Part shown: positions 6,789 to 17,969 of the stretch, piece by piece | How the letters are laid out: every line of letters begins with the position of its first letter | Numbering within the stretch: position 1 is the stretch's first letter | Source of the DNA: Azorhizobium caulinodans ORS 571 | GTDB lineage: Bacteria > Pseudomonadota > Alphaproteobacteria > Rhizobiales > Xanthobacteraceae | Reading direction: 5' to 3' | DNA length: 64,000 nt | NCBI RefSeq assembly: GCF_000010525.1 | Contig: NC_009937.1 | Location: forward strand, 1,741,501-1,805,500 | Translations under genes and position numbers: made by a program | Notes under the pieces: generated by a model | Told to the model about the DNA's origin: nothing | The model's database searches: none | Seen by the model: the letters and a program-made list of their open reading frames with translations, nothing else

Positions 6789-7880
6789 TCAAAGCCCCAG
6801 CAAGGCGGCGATCTCGTTCGCCGCGAGGGTTGGGGCGAGCGTGCCGTCGGCGACGCTGCGTTCCAGGCCGGGGAGCCGTGCCTTGATGGCGGGATCCGTC
6901 CGTACTTTTTCCGCGAGGCGCTCCTGGAGCAGGGTCCACATCCAGCGCACCTGCTGGGCCTGACGGGTCGCCGCGAGCGCGCCGGCGGCCTCGGCCGCTT
7001 TGCGATGGTCGAGAACGGCCTCCCACACCTGCGCGACGCCATCGTCCGTCAGGGCCGAATAGGTGAGAACGCGCGGCGACCAGAAGGGCTGGCGGGCGCC
7101 GAGCAGATGCAGCGCCGCGCGATATTCGCCCGCCGCCGCGCGGGCGCGGGGCAGGTTGTCGCCATCGGCCTTGTTCACGGCCACGATGTCGGCGAGTTCC
7201 AGCACACCCTTCTTGATGCCCTGCAGTTCATCGCCCGCGCCGGGCAGCATGAGCACCAGGAAGGTGTCGGTGAGATCGGCCACCGCCGTCTCCGACTGGC
7301 CCACGCCCACCGTCTCCACCAGCACCACGTCGAAGCCGGCAGCCTCGCACAGCAGCATGGTTTCGCGGGTCTTGGCGGCGGTGCCGCCCAGCGTGCCGCC
7401 GGAGGGCGAGGGCCGGATGAAGGCATTGGGATCGGTGCCGAGCCGCGCCATGCGCGTCTTGTCGCCGAGGATGGAGCCGCCAGTGCGGGTGGAGGAGGGG
7501 TCCACCGCCAGCACCGCCACCTTGTGCCCGGCGGCGGTCAGATGGCTGCCGAGGGCATCAATGGTGGTGGACTTGCCGACACCCGGCACGCCGGTAATGC
7601 CGACGCGCACTGCATTCCCGGTGCGGGGCAGCAGCGTCTGGAGCAGGGCTTCCGCCCGGCGGCGATGGTCCGGCCGTCGGCTCTCGATGAGGGTAATGGC
7701 GCGGGCCAGCGCCGCCCGCTCGCCGCGCGCCACCTGTTCGGCCAGCATGGCGTCTGCTGCATCGGGCGCCGGGGCCGGCGGTGAAGCGAGGGGCGGAGAG
7801 GCGTCCATCGGCGGCATCAGACCTTGGGCGCAGGGGGCGGGAGGAGAGGCCTCCCGTGGTTCCCTGCGCGCTTCTATCAA
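6789..7880 (-). CDS. meaB: MeaB/ArgK family GTPase, methylmalonyl-CoA mutase chaperone
   Basis: MeaB (MMAA in humans) gates loading of adenosylcobalamin onto methylmalonyl-CoA mutase and protects it from inactivation. The P-loop G-V-P-G-V-G-K-S-T is at 97-105, with D-P-S-S-T-R-T-G-G-S-I-L-G-D-K-T-R-M, V-E-T-V-G-V-G-Q-S-E and the guanine-specificity motif N-K-A-D downstream. The usual C-terminal dimerisation arm is present. The first ~40 residues are Pro/Ala-rich and poorly conserved, so translation may begin at an internal Met (7817 or 7808). Cobalt-transport genes and a cobalamin riboswitch follow upstream, which fits a B12 theme. Confidence 0.93.
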   Translation of the reverse strand: MIEARREPREASPPAPCAQGLMPPMDASPPLASPPAPAPDAADAMLAEQVARGERAALARAITLIESRRPDHRRRAEALLQTLLPRTGNAVRVGITGVPGVGKSTTIDALGSHLTAAGHKVAVLAVDPSSTRTGGSILGDKTRMARLGTDPNAFIRPSPSGGTLGGTAAKTRETMLLCEAAGFDVVLVETVGVGQSETAVADLTDTFLVLMLPGAGDELQGIKKGVLELADIVAVNKADGDNLPRARAAAGEYRAALHLLGARQPFWSPRVLTYSALTDDGVAQVWEAVLDHRKAAEAAGALAATRQAQQVRWMWTLLQERLAEKVRTDPAIKARLPGLERSVADGTLAPTLAANEIAALLGL

Positions 7881-7976
7881 CGGGCCCGGTTCAGGCGGGC
7901 CCGCAGGGTGCCCTCCCGCAGGCGCGAAGGGAACCCCCGATGAGGCTCCTGATCGATGCTTTTCGGGGAGTGCCGT

Positions 7977-8804
7977 TCAGTGCGCCGGGGCGAGGCGGGG
8001 CCGCGAGGAGAGGGGCGCATATTCCACCCAGGCCCCGAAGGCGATGCCCATCACCCCCCACAGCACCGCCTGAAGACCGAGCGCCGACAGGCGGAACTGC
8101 CATAGGAGGCTGGCCGAAAACCCGTCCGGAACCTCGTCGATGGCGGGCAGCAGGGCCATGACGCCGGCGATCACCGCCACATAGGCCAGCGCCGCGATGA
8201 GGCTGCCGTTCCAGGCCCCGTTGCGGGCGGCCAGGCGGCGGGCGAGCGCGACGGCGCCCACCAGAGCGATGAGGGACGCCGAAAGCATGAGGAAGAACAG
8301 CCGAGTCCGCAGGCCGATGGTGGCGGCATCGCCCACCGCCGGCGGGTTGGGCGGATATTTCAGCCCCGGTACCAGCACCAGCGCGACGAAGGCGGCGAGC
8401 GCCAGCAGGGAGGCCACGGCGCGCGGCGACAGCGCGCCGAGCCGACCGTTGGCGAAGGCGAAGACCAGCGCGAGCAGCCCGCCCATGGCGGCGCCATAGA
8501 CGGTGAGAGCCACCAGAAGGCCGGGACCGGCCTGCGTGGCGCGGCTGAAGACCTCTTCGTCGGCGGCCGCCGGGCCGTGGTCGTGGGCCTCGCCCGCGTG
8601 GGCATGGCCATCATGGCTGTGCGCGGCGGCCGGCGCGGGCTCCGCGTGGCTGTGGCCGCCGCTCGCTTCCTCGAAGGCGATGGCGAGCGCCACCTGAGGC
8701 TCGCCATAGAGGCGCGCGAAACCGAATGCGACGAGACCCGCGAGGACGCCGACCAGCATCCCGCGCAAAAGAAGAGAACCAACCATGGGAAATCCCCGGC
8801 TCAA
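7977..8804 (-). CDS. cbtA: CbtA family cobalt transporter subunit
   Basis: CbtA is the polytopic subunit of a predicted B12-regulated cobalt uptake system. The 275-residue protein has about five to six hydrophobic segments and a histidine-rich loop (about 51-76, many H-x-H pairs such as H-S-H and H-A-H) after the first membrane helix, suited to metal capture outside the membrane. The conserved G-L-K-Y-P-P-N-P-P-A-V-G-D motif of CbtA is present in the middle. It lies 60 bp downstream of cbtB behind a shared cobalamin riboswitch. Confidence 0.9.
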   Translation of the reverse strand: MSRGFPMVGSLLLRGMLVGVLAGLVAFGFARLYGEPQVALAIAFEEASGGHSHAEPAPAAAHSHDGHAHAGEAHDHGPAAADEEVFSRATQAGPGLLVALTVYGAAMGGLLALVFAFANGRLGALSPRAVASLLALAAFVALVLVPGLKYPPNPPAVGDAATIGLRTRLFFLMLSASLIALVGAVALARRLAARNGAWNGSLIAALAYVAVIAGVMALLPAIDEVPDGFSASLLWQFRLSALGLQAVLWGVMGIAFGAWVEYAPLSSRPRLAPAH

Positions 8805-8864
8805 AGAGGAGCGTGGCCGCGTCCGCAGGGACGCAGCAGCGTGTCGTCAGGCGGGAGGCCTGGA

Positions 8865-9083
8865 TCAGTGGCAGGGGAAGCCGAGGAGATGGCGGCCGTC
8901 GTGGACGAATTCGTGCACGGAGGTGCCGGAGAAGATGGCCGTCGCGCCCTGTTCGGCACCGACGAAATAGACCGCGAGCAGCAGCATCAGGCCGCCGAAG
9001 ACGGCCCAGGGCAGGATTTCGCCCACCGGGATGGGCGTGGCTGCGGGGCGGACGAGGATGTCGGAGGAAGCGATCGAGGCCAT
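8865..9083 (-). CDS. cbtB: CbtB family cobalt transporter subunit
   Basis: The 72-residue protein has one transmembrane helix (about 24-42) and the signature C-terminal metal-binding tail H-E-F-V-H-D-G-R-H-L-L-G-F-P-C-H (His57, His61, His65, Cys71, His72). This is the diagnostic CbtB tail. It is the first gene after the cobalamin riboswitch and should be shut off when B12 is plentiful. Confidence 0.93.
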   Translation of the reverse strand: MASIASSDILVRPAATPIPVGEILPWAVFGGLMLLLAVYFVGAEQGATAIFSGTSVHEFVHDGRHLLGFPCH

Positions 9084-9104
9084 GGGTCTCTCCGGGGATG
9101 ACGC

Positions 9105-9250
9105 GTCCCGAAATGGGAGAAGTGAAAACGTGCGGACCAGGTCTGGCTCTCGGCCCCGCTCAAGGTTGCGGAACCGATCACAGTGGCGCGACCGCGCCGG
9201 GTTTGCACCGGCTTCCGATCCGCAGACGAGATGCGACTATGTTACCCGGC
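9105..9250 (-). promoter_or_regulatory. Cobalamin riboswitch controlling cbtB-cbtA
   Basis: On the minus strand the leader contains GGAAGCCGGTGCAA, then CCCGGCGCGGTCGCGCCACTGTGA (split here as the GGTGCAA core and the CGCCACTGTGA core, about 9178-9216), then the B12 box AGCCAGACCTGGTCC (about 9134-9149). These are the conserved blocks of the AdoCbl riboswitch in the right order. A downstream TCTCC can pair with GGAGA at the cbtB ribosome site, suggesting translational control; that part is inference. Outer boundaries are approximate. Confidence 0.92.
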
Positions 9251-9306
9251 GCCGACTCGTGTCAATCGCGGTTTTCCCCTGCCGCAGCGTCCGGAGACAC
9301 AGGAAA

Positions 9307-9909
9307 ATGACCCGCCGCCTGTTCCTCCTCTCCCACGGAATGACGCCCGCCCTGCGCGCCGCGGCCTTTCCGGCGGACGAGGCTCTGGAAGCCGGCGCGC
9401 TCATGGCCGCCCGCGCGCTGCCGTCCGTTCTGCCGCGCGCCCACCTGCTCCGGTGTGCGCCGGAGCGACGGACGCGGGAGACGGCCGAAGCCGCGGGGCT
9501 TGCGGCTTTACGGGAGGAGCGGCTGGCGGACTGGGACTGTGGCCGCTGGCGCGGGCTTGGTTTTGATGCTTTGGCTGCGGCGGAACCCGCCGCCGTGTCT
9601 CGCTGGCGGAATGATCCGGAAGCGGCGCCCCATGGCGGCGAGAGCCTGCTGACGCTTCTGGCGCGTCTGCGCGGCTGGATCGATGATCTTCAGCGGGAGC
9701 GGGACAGCGAGCGCGTGCTGGCCGTTACCCATCCCGCCGTGGTCCGGGCGATGGTCGTCGCAGCGCTCGATCTGCCGCCGGAGACCTTCTGGCGGCTCGA
9801 TGTGCGGCCGCTGACGCTGACGGAACTGCGTGGCGGCAGAGGGGCCTGGAACCTCCTCACCTTCGCGGCGCCGCTCGGTCGCGCGGCGGCAGAAGCTGGC
9901 GAGGCCTGA
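9307..9909 (+). CDS. Histidine phosphatase family protein with altered RHG motif
   Basis: The 200-residue protein resembles the phosphoglycerate-mutase-like phosphatases, which include the cobalamin enzyme CobC. The N-terminal motif normally reads R-H-G; here it is L-L-S-H-G-M-T (Ser9-His10-Gly11), so the phosphate-binding Arg is missing while the nucleophile His remains. The second histidine is kept in L-A-V-T-H-P-A-V-V, and the pocket arginine segment reads C-A-P-E-R-R-T-R-E-T-A. Start is ATG 9307 after AGGAAA. It is divergent from cbtB and its 5' region overlaps the riboswitch leader region. A B12 role is suggested by place only. Confidence 0.8.
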   Translation: MTRRLFLLSHGMTPALRAAAFPADEALEAGALMAARALPSVLPRAHLLRCAPERRTRETAEAAGLAALREERLADWDCGRWRGLGFDALAAAEPAAVSRWRNDPEAAPHGGESLLTLLARLRGWIDDLQRERDSERVLAVTHPAVVRAMVVAALDLPPETFWRLDVRPLTLTELRGGRGAWNLLTFAAPLGRAAAEAGEA

Positions 9910-9921
9910 ACCGGGCGCCGG

Positions 9922-10605
9922 TCAGCCGTGGACGGGCAGACTTGCGACGAGATCGCGGATGCCCAGCCACATGATCTGCATGCCGATGCAGAGCAGGATG
10001 AAGGCGAACAGGCGCACCAGCACGTTGGTGCCGTTGGGCCCGAGGAAGCGCTCGATATCGCTGGCATAGCGATAGGCGAAATAGACCGAGGCCGAGACCG
10101 CCGCGATGCCCGAGAGCGCCCCCATGGCCTCGATGATCATATGGCCGTAGCCGTCCGCCGGATTGAACGTGCCCTGCGAGCCGAGCGCGATGGCGGTGGC
10201 GATGGAGCCGGGGCCCATCGTAAGGGGCATGGTGAGCGGATAGAATGCCTGCTGCTCCACCCGCAGGACGTCCACGTCCCGCGTTGCGGTGGCGTCCGGC
10301 GCCTTCTCCGCGCTCGCGTCTCCCTGATGCAGGATGTTCCAGCCGACGAAGGTGACGACGAGCCCGCCCGCCACCCGCAGCACCGGCAGGCTGATGCCGA
10401 AGAAGGTGAGGATGCGCGAGCCCGCCACCAGAGAAACCACCAGCAGGATGAAGCCGTAGATGGCCACCTTCATCGCCAGCGAGGCGCGCACCTGCGGCGC
10501 GCAGGCGCGGGTCATCTCATAGAAGATGGGCGCGCCGCCGAGCGGGTTCACGATGGGAAAGAGGGCGGCGAAGACCGCCACGAAGATGTTGATGAACTGG
10601 CTCAA
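9922..10605 (-). CDS. MarC family inner-membrane protein
   Basis: The 227-residue protein shows about six transmembrane helices and the MarC/UPF0056 signature: F-P-I-V-N-P-L-G-G-A-P-I-F near the N-terminus and F-Y-P-L-T-M-P-L-T-M-G-P-G-S-I in the second half. The family has a two-fold internal symmetry and unproven transport functions; MarC itself was once tied to multiple antibiotic resistance, but that link was later withdrawn. The gene stands alone between two unrelated transcription units. Confidence 0.88.
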   Translation of the reverse strand: MSQFINIFVAVFAALFPIVNPLGGAPIFYEMTRACAPQVRASLAMKVAIYGFILLVVSLVAGSRILTFFGISLPVLRVAGGLVVTFVGWNILHQGDASAEKAPDATATRDVDVLRVEQQAFYPLTMPLTMGPGSIATAIALGSQGTFNPADGYGHMIIEAMGALSGIAAVSASVYFAYRYASDIERFLGPNGTNVLVRLFAFILLCIGMQIMWLGIRDLVASLPVHG

Positions 10606-10649
10606 GCCGCTCCCCGGCCTTGGTCTTTAAGGTTTTGAAGGACCTTCGA

Positions 10650-11399
10650 CTATTCGTCCACGCGCTCCCAGCCGTGGGGCGAAAGACGCTCCTGCGGCAG
10701 GAAGCGGCGCTTGTAGTCCATCTTGCGCGAACCGTTCACCCAATAGCCGAGATAGACATAGGGCATGCCCATCTCCTTGGCCTTGGCGATGTGGTCGAGG
10801 ATCAGGAACGTGCCGAGCGAACGCTCGGGAATGTTCGGATTGTAGAAGGAATAGACCATGGACAGCCCGTCGCCGAGGATGTCGGTGAGGGCGACGGCGA
10901 ACAGGTCGCCGGTGCCGCGCCCGTTGATGCGGCTGTCCGGCCCCCGGCGGCGATATTCCACCAGCCGGGTCTGCACATGGGTGTCCTCCACCATCATGGC
11001 GTAGTCGAGCACGCTCATGTCCGCCATGCCGCCGGAGCCGTGGCGGGACGTCACGTAGGAGCGGAAGAGGCCATACTGCTCGGAGGTGGGGCTCGGCGGG
11101 CGCAAGGCGCCGATGAGATCCTCATTCTCCTTCAGCGTGCGGCGGAAGGAGCGCGAGGGCACGAAGTCATCGACGCAGATGCGCACGGAGATGCACGCCC
11201 GGCAGCCCTCGCAGGCGGGGCGGTAGGCAATGGACTGGCTGCGCCGGAAGCCGCCCTGGGTGAGCACGTCATTGAGCGCACCCGCGCGTTCACCCACCAG
11301 ATGGGTGAACACCTTCCGCTCCTCCTTCCCCGGCAGATAGGGGCAAGGGGAGGGGGCGGTCAGATAGAATTGCGGCGTGTCGCGCGAATGTTCGGTCAC
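10650..11399 (-). CDS. bpt: Aspartate/glutamate leucyltransferase (N-end rule)
   Basis: Bpt transfers leucine from Leu-tRNA to proteins with N-terminal Asp or Glu, marking them for ClpS/ClpAP. The 249-residue protein opens [14 protein letters not shown] from a GTG at 11399, then has the [11 protein letters not shown] motif and C-E-G-C-R-A-C cysteine cluster of the ATE fold, and ends with Y-V-Y-L-G-Y-W-V. The frame extends 11 residues upstream but the GTG start matches family length better. It is often mislabelled arginyltransferase. Confidence 0.92.
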   Translation of the reverse strand: MTEHSRDTPQFYLTAPSPCPYLPGKEERKVFTHLVGERAGALNDVLTQGGFRRSQSIAYRPACEGCRACISVRICVDDFVPSRSFRRTLKENEDLIGALRPPSPTSEQYGLFRSYVTSRHGSGGMADMSVLDYAMMVEDTHVQTRLVEYRRRGPDSRINGRGTGDLFAVALTDILGDGLSMVYSFYNPNIPERSLGTFLILDHIAKAKEMGMPYVYLGYWVNGSRKMDYKRRFLPQERLSPHGWERVDE

Positions 11400-11479
11400 G
11401 GCACCCAAGCCTCGGATGCCACAGCATCGCATCCACGAATCGAGTCGGTCAAAGACTTATCGAACCGGACAGGATGCAT

Positions 11480-12016
11480 TTATCGCCAGCGCCGCAGCGA
11501 TGCGGCCCGAGCCTCCGTGTTCACGACCACCGTCCCGAGGGCGAAATCGTGCAGGAGACGGCGCCGGCCGTTGAACAGCGCCACCAGCAGCACGAAGGGC
11601 GTGAAGAAGCTGACCGACACCCAGAACAGCACCGCATGCGCCGCGCCGAGCACGGAATAGGCCGGCGCGCCGTACCAGGTGCGCATCTGGATATCCATGA
11701 GGCGCATGCCGAGCGTCGCCGAGGCCGGGGCGCCGAGCGTCAGGGCGTTGTAGCAGATGGCCCATACCACGAAGGCCGGACTGAGCAGCGGGAACAGCAT
11801 CCAGCCGAGGCTCAGCGTCACGAGGCCGAACACGAAGATGAAAATGGCCAGAAGGCCGATGGGCGCGGTGATCATCACCGCGTCCACGAGGAAGGCGAGC
11901 GCCCGGCGGGCGAGCACGCCCTCGAAATATTCCGGCTGGGCCACGGGATCATAGGCATGGGGCCGCACGCCCTCATAAGGCGCCGACCGGCCGTTGTCCT
12001 GCGAAGTGTAGCTCAT
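11480..12016 (-). CDS. RDD family membrane protein
   Basis: The 178-residue protein has a hydrophilic N-terminus of about 33 residues and then the RDD domain: R-R-A-L-A-F-L-V-D-A-V-M-I, a two-helix hairpin with polar breaks, T-L-G-M-R-L-M-D-I-Q-M and a final R-R-R-L-L-H-D-F-A-L-G-T motif. RDD proteins are small membrane proteins; some act as Na+/H+ antiporters, most are untested. Start is ATG 12016. It lies 83 bp after the LivH-type permease on the same strand. Confidence 0.87.
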   Translation of the reverse strand: MSYTSQDNGRSAPYEGVRPHAYDPVAQPEYFEGVLARRALAFLVDAVMITAPIGLLAIFIFVFGLVTLSLGWMLFPLLSPAFVVWAICYNALTLGAPASATLGMRLMDIQMRTWYGAPAYSVLGAAHAVLFWVSVSFFTPFVLLVALFNGRRRLLHDFALGTVVVNTEARAASLRRWR

Positions 12017-12099
12017 GGCTTCCGCCTCCTCGGGCACAAAGGTGGTGGTGCCGTGCGGCAGGCGCAAGGCACGGCGCCCGAAGCGCAGGCGCGCGGGAC

Positions 12100-14732
<2,633 letters not shown>

Positions 14733-14751
14733 TCAGTGGCGAGGAGCCCCC

Positions 14752-15822
14752 GTGACCCCTGAGCCCGAGGTTCTGTTCGAGCGCCGCGGCGCGGCCGGCC
14801 TCATCACCCTCAATCGCCCCAAGGCCCTCAACGCTTTGACGCATGCCATGGTGCAGGCCATCGATCCGCGGTTGCGGGCGTGGGCACGTGATCCTGGCGT
14901 GACGCGGGTGATCCTGAAGGCGGCGGGCGAGCGCGCCTTCTGCGCCGGCGGCGACGTTCGGCAGATCTATGATCTCGGCCGCGCGGGGCGGCAGGCGGAG
15001 GCTCTCGCCTTCTGGCGCGAGGAATATGTTCTCAATCATTTGATCGGGACCTATCCCAAGCCCTTCGTCTCGCTCATCGACGGCATCTGCATGGGCGGCG
15101 GCTTCGGCCTCTCCGCCCACGGCACCTATCGGGTGGGCGGGGATCGCTATCTCTTCGCCATGCCGGAAGTGAACATCGGCCTCTTTCCGGATGTGGGCGG
15201 CACCTATGTGCTGCCGCGCCTGCCGAAGGCGGCTGGCGTCTATCTCGCTTTCACCGGCAACCGTATCAAGACCGCCGACGGCCTGCACGTGGGTCTGCTG
15301 ACCCATGCGGTGCCCTCCGCCGGCATGTCCGCCCTGGAAGAGGCGCTGTGCGCGGGCGGCGCGGTGGCTGAGGTGCTCGCCGCCCATGCGGTGGACCCGG
15401 GTCCCGCGCCCATTCTCGCCCATGAAGCCTTCATCGCGGAGGCCTTCGCTTCGGCCGACGTGTTCGCCGTCCTGGCAGCGCTCGATGCCGCCGCCGGGCG
15501 TGGCGGGCCGGAGGCGGATTTCGCGCGCGAGACCGCGGCGGCCCTCCACACCAAATCGCCCACCAGCCTGGCGATTGCCGCCGAGCAGATGCGGCGCGGC
15601 CCGGCTCTCAGCCTCGGCGAGGCCCTGAAAGCCGAATTCCGCGTCGTGACCCGCGTCGCCCATGGCCATGATTTCTACGAAGGGGTGCGGGCGCTGCTGG
15701 TGGACAAGGACAATACGCCCCGCTGGCAGCCGCCGCGGCTCGCTGATGTGGATCCTGCCGCCATTGCGGCGCATTTCGATCCCATTGCCGAGGAACTGGA
15801 ATTTCCGGCCGGAACCGCATGA
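14752..15822 (+). CDS. 3-hydroxyisobutyryl-CoA hydrolase (HIBCH-like crotonase)
   Basis: The enzyme hydrolyses 3-hydroxyisobutyryl-CoA in valine breakdown. The 356-residue length fits HIBCH and not hydratases of ~260. Motifs: F-C-A-G-G-D-V-R-Q-I-Y at 63-73, M-G-G-G-F-G-L-S near 114-121 and M-P-E-V-N-I-G-L-F-P-D-V-G-G at 137-150, with the catalytic Glu139 and Asp147. The start is GTG 14752, with GAGGAG at 14741-14746; the ORF extends far upstream without similarity. The stop overlaps the next gene by 4 bp. Confidence 0.9.
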   Translation: MTPEPEVLFERRGAAGLITLNRPKALNALTHAMVQAIDPRLRAWARDPGVTRVILKAAGERAFCAGGDVRQIYDLGRAGRQAEALAFWREEYVLNHLIGTYPKPFVSLIDGICMGGGFGLSAHGTYRVGGDRYLFAMPEVNIGLFPDVGGTYVLPRLPKAAGVYLAFTGNRIKTADGLHVGLLTHAVPSAGMSALEEALCAGGAVAEVLAAHAVDPGPAPILAHEAFIAEAFASADVFAVLAALDAAAGRGGPEADFARETAAALHTKSPTSLAIAAEQMRRGPALSLGEALKAEFRVVTRVAHGHDFYEGVRALLVDKDNTPRWQPPRLADVDPAAIAAHFDPIAEELEFPAGTA

Positions 15823-16250
15823 GCCATTACGACCCCATCGATGCCAGCGCCCGCGCGCGCATGGAACGCCTGACGCCCTGGCGTCGGCGCCTGGTCTTCT
15901 TCCTGCGCGCGGTCGCCTTCTTCCTTCTGCTGGAGGGCATCTACCACTGGGCAATGATCTGCGGCGTGGGTGATGGGCGCGAGACGCGCTTTGAGAGCTT
16001 GCCCATGGCGGCGCAGGGCGTCGTCATCTGGTCGGCCATCATCGATCCCATCGCGGGCGTCGGCCTGTGGCTCGGGGCCGGATGGGCCGTGGTGCTCTGG
16101 CTGCTTGCCACCGCCAGTCAGGTTGTGGTCGGCGCCTGGGCGCCCGACGGCATGTCGCGCCTGCTGGTCTTCACCCTGTTCGAGGTGGCCCTCGTCATCG
16201 CCTATGCGGTGCTCTCCATCCGCGCCGCGCGGGAGAGCGATCAGGATTGA
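15819..16250 (+). CDS. DUF6163 family membrane protein
   Basis: The 143-residue protein has four hydrophobic helices (about 23-48, 62-82, 84-107, 113-135) with short polar loops and a charged C-terminus. It matches my memory of the DUF6163 family in Hyphomicrobiales, which often follows the HIBCH-like gene. The ATG overlaps the hydrolase stop (ATGA). No catalytic motif is seen and its role is unknown. Confidence 0.72.
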   Translation: MSHYDPIDASARARMERLTPWRRRLVFFLRAVAFFLLLEGIYHWAMICGVGDGRETRFESLPMAAQGVVIWSAIIDPIAGVGLWLGAGWAVVLWLLATASQVVVGAWAPDGMSRLLVFTLFEVALVIAYAVLSIRAARESDQD

Positions 16251-16424
16251 CGCCAACCCGCCGCTACGTTGCCCGGCGGCGGTTGGATGTATGATCATAA
16301 CGCTTGCGAAGCAGTTTCACGCAAGGTCCATTGCCTACACAACCTTTAGTCGTATGGTGGCGCTGGAACATGATCGCGGTCTTGTCTGGACGGCGGCACC
16401 CCACACGAGAAAAAGGGGGGCTCC

Positions 16425-17900
16425 ATGGCCGTTGCTGCATTTCCGTTTCGCCGTGACACCGCTTCGATCGGTGCAGCGGCGCAGTTCCTCGACAATCTGC
16501 CTTCCGCGGTCATGCTCTGCGAACCGCAGAATCTGGTGATCTGCTATCTCAACAAGGCTTCGGTCCAGCTCCTCAAATCCATTGAGCATGTCCTGCCCGT
16601 GAAGGCGGACCAGGTGCTGGGCTCTTCCATCGACATCTTTCACAAGAACCCTTCGCACCAGCGCCGCCTCCTCGCCGATCCGAAGAACCTGCCCCACACC
16701 GCGCGGATCAAGGCGGGCGACGAGATTCTTGAGCTCAACATCAATGCGGTGCGCGACGCCCGCGGCGCCTATGCCTATGTTCAGCTCACCTGGAGCGTCA
16801 TCACCAAGGCCGTCGAGCATGAGGAGAAGACCGAGCGTCTGCTCCAGATGATCGAGGAAATGCCGATCAACGTGATGACCTGCACCCTCGACGATTTCCG
16901 CATCGATTTTGCGAATCGCGCCAGCCGCGAGACGCTCAAGCGCATCGAGCAGTATCTGCCGGTGAAGGCCGCCGATCTCATCGGCACCTCCATCGACGTG
17001 TTTCACAAGGCCCCGGCCCACCAGCGCCGGATGCTCGCGGACCCCTCGAACCTGCCGCATCAGGCCAACATCAAGGTCGGACCCGAGACGCTGCGCCTGC
17101 GCGTTTCGGCCATCAAGGACCAGAAGGGCAACTATGTGGGCCCCATGGTCACCTGGGCGGTGGTCACCGAGAGCGTTGCGCTCGCCAACAGCGTCAACGA
17201 GGTGGTCGGGTCCATGACCGACACTTCGGCCGAGATGCAGCAGTCCAGCTCGCGCCTGCTCGAACTGACGCAGAGCTCCGACCAGACGGCAGCGGCCGTC
17301 TCCGCCGCGGCGGTGGAGATGTCCGCCTCCTTCGACGAGATTTCCAGCCAGATCCGGCAGGCCACGGGCATGTCGCAGGATGTGGCCGAGCGCGCCCGCT
17401 CGACCGACCAGCTGGTGAGCGGCCTCACCGAGAGCGTGGAGCGCATCGGCGCCTTCACGGCCCTCATCGACAAGATCGCGGCGCAGACCAACCTTCTCGC
17501 GCTGAACGCCACCATCGAGGCGGCGCGCGTGGGCGAGGCCGGCAAGGGATTCGCGGTGGTGGCGCAGGAGGTGAAGGCGCTCGCCATGCAGACGGCGAAT
17601 GCCACGCAGGACATTCGCCAGCAGGTCTCTGCCGTCCAGACCGCCAGCGAGGCAGCGGCGACGGCCGTCTCCGACATCTCCGGCAACGTGCGCCAGTTGA
17701 GCGAGGTCTTCACTGCTCTGTCGGCGGGCGTCGAGGAACAGGTGGTCACCAACCGTTCGGTGAGCCAGATGATCACCGGCGTCTCCGACACCACCGGCGA
17801 AATCCGGGACGCCGCGCTGCGGGTGCGCTCGGTTGCCGATCAGGTGGGGGGGTGCGCGGGACGGCTCACCAACGAGGTGGGAACGCTTCTCAAGACCTGA
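16425..17900 (+). CDS. Soluble methyl-accepting chemotaxis protein with tandem PAS domains
   Basis: The 491-residue protein has no transmembrane helix. Two PAS-like repeats of about 120 residues (about 18-130 and 142-248) are clearly duplicated: both carry L-P-V-K-A, then S-I-D-(I/V)-F-H-K and H-Q-R-R and L-A-D-P. The C-terminal signalling domain contains the CheA/CheW contact tip [15 protein letters not shown] at about 352-366 followed by [10 protein letters not shown]. It probably senses a cytoplasmic signal (redox, oxygen or metabolite) and feeds a chemotaxis-type array. The ligand is unknown. Confidence 0.9.
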   Translation: MAVAAFPFRRDTASIGAAAQFLDNLPSAVMLCEPQNLVICYLNKASVQLLKSIEHVLPVKADQVLGSSIDIFHKNPSHQRRLLADPKNLPHTARIKAGDEILELNINAVRDARGAYAYVQLTWSVITKAVEHEEKTERLLQMIEEMPINVMTCTLDDFRIDFANRASRETLKRIEQYLPVKAADLIGTSIDVFHKAPAHQRRMLADPSNLPHQANIKVGPETLRLRVSAIKDQKGNYVGPMVTWAVVTESVALANSVNEVVGSMTDTSAEMQQSSSRLLELTQSSDQTAAAVSAAAVEMSASFDEISSQIRQATGMSQDVAERARSTDQLVSGLTESVERIGAFTALIDKIAAQTNLLALNATIEAARVGEAGKGFAVVAQEVKALAMQTANATQDIRQQVSAVQTASEAAATAVSDISGNVRQLSEVFTALSAGVEEQVVTNRSVSQMITGVSDTTGEIRDAALRVRSVADQVGGCAGRLTNEVGTLLKT

Positions 17901-17969
17901 TCCGGACCGCCGCGCGGAACAGGCGGGCGGAGCATTGGTTGATCTCCCGGGGCACCGAGGAGGTCACCC

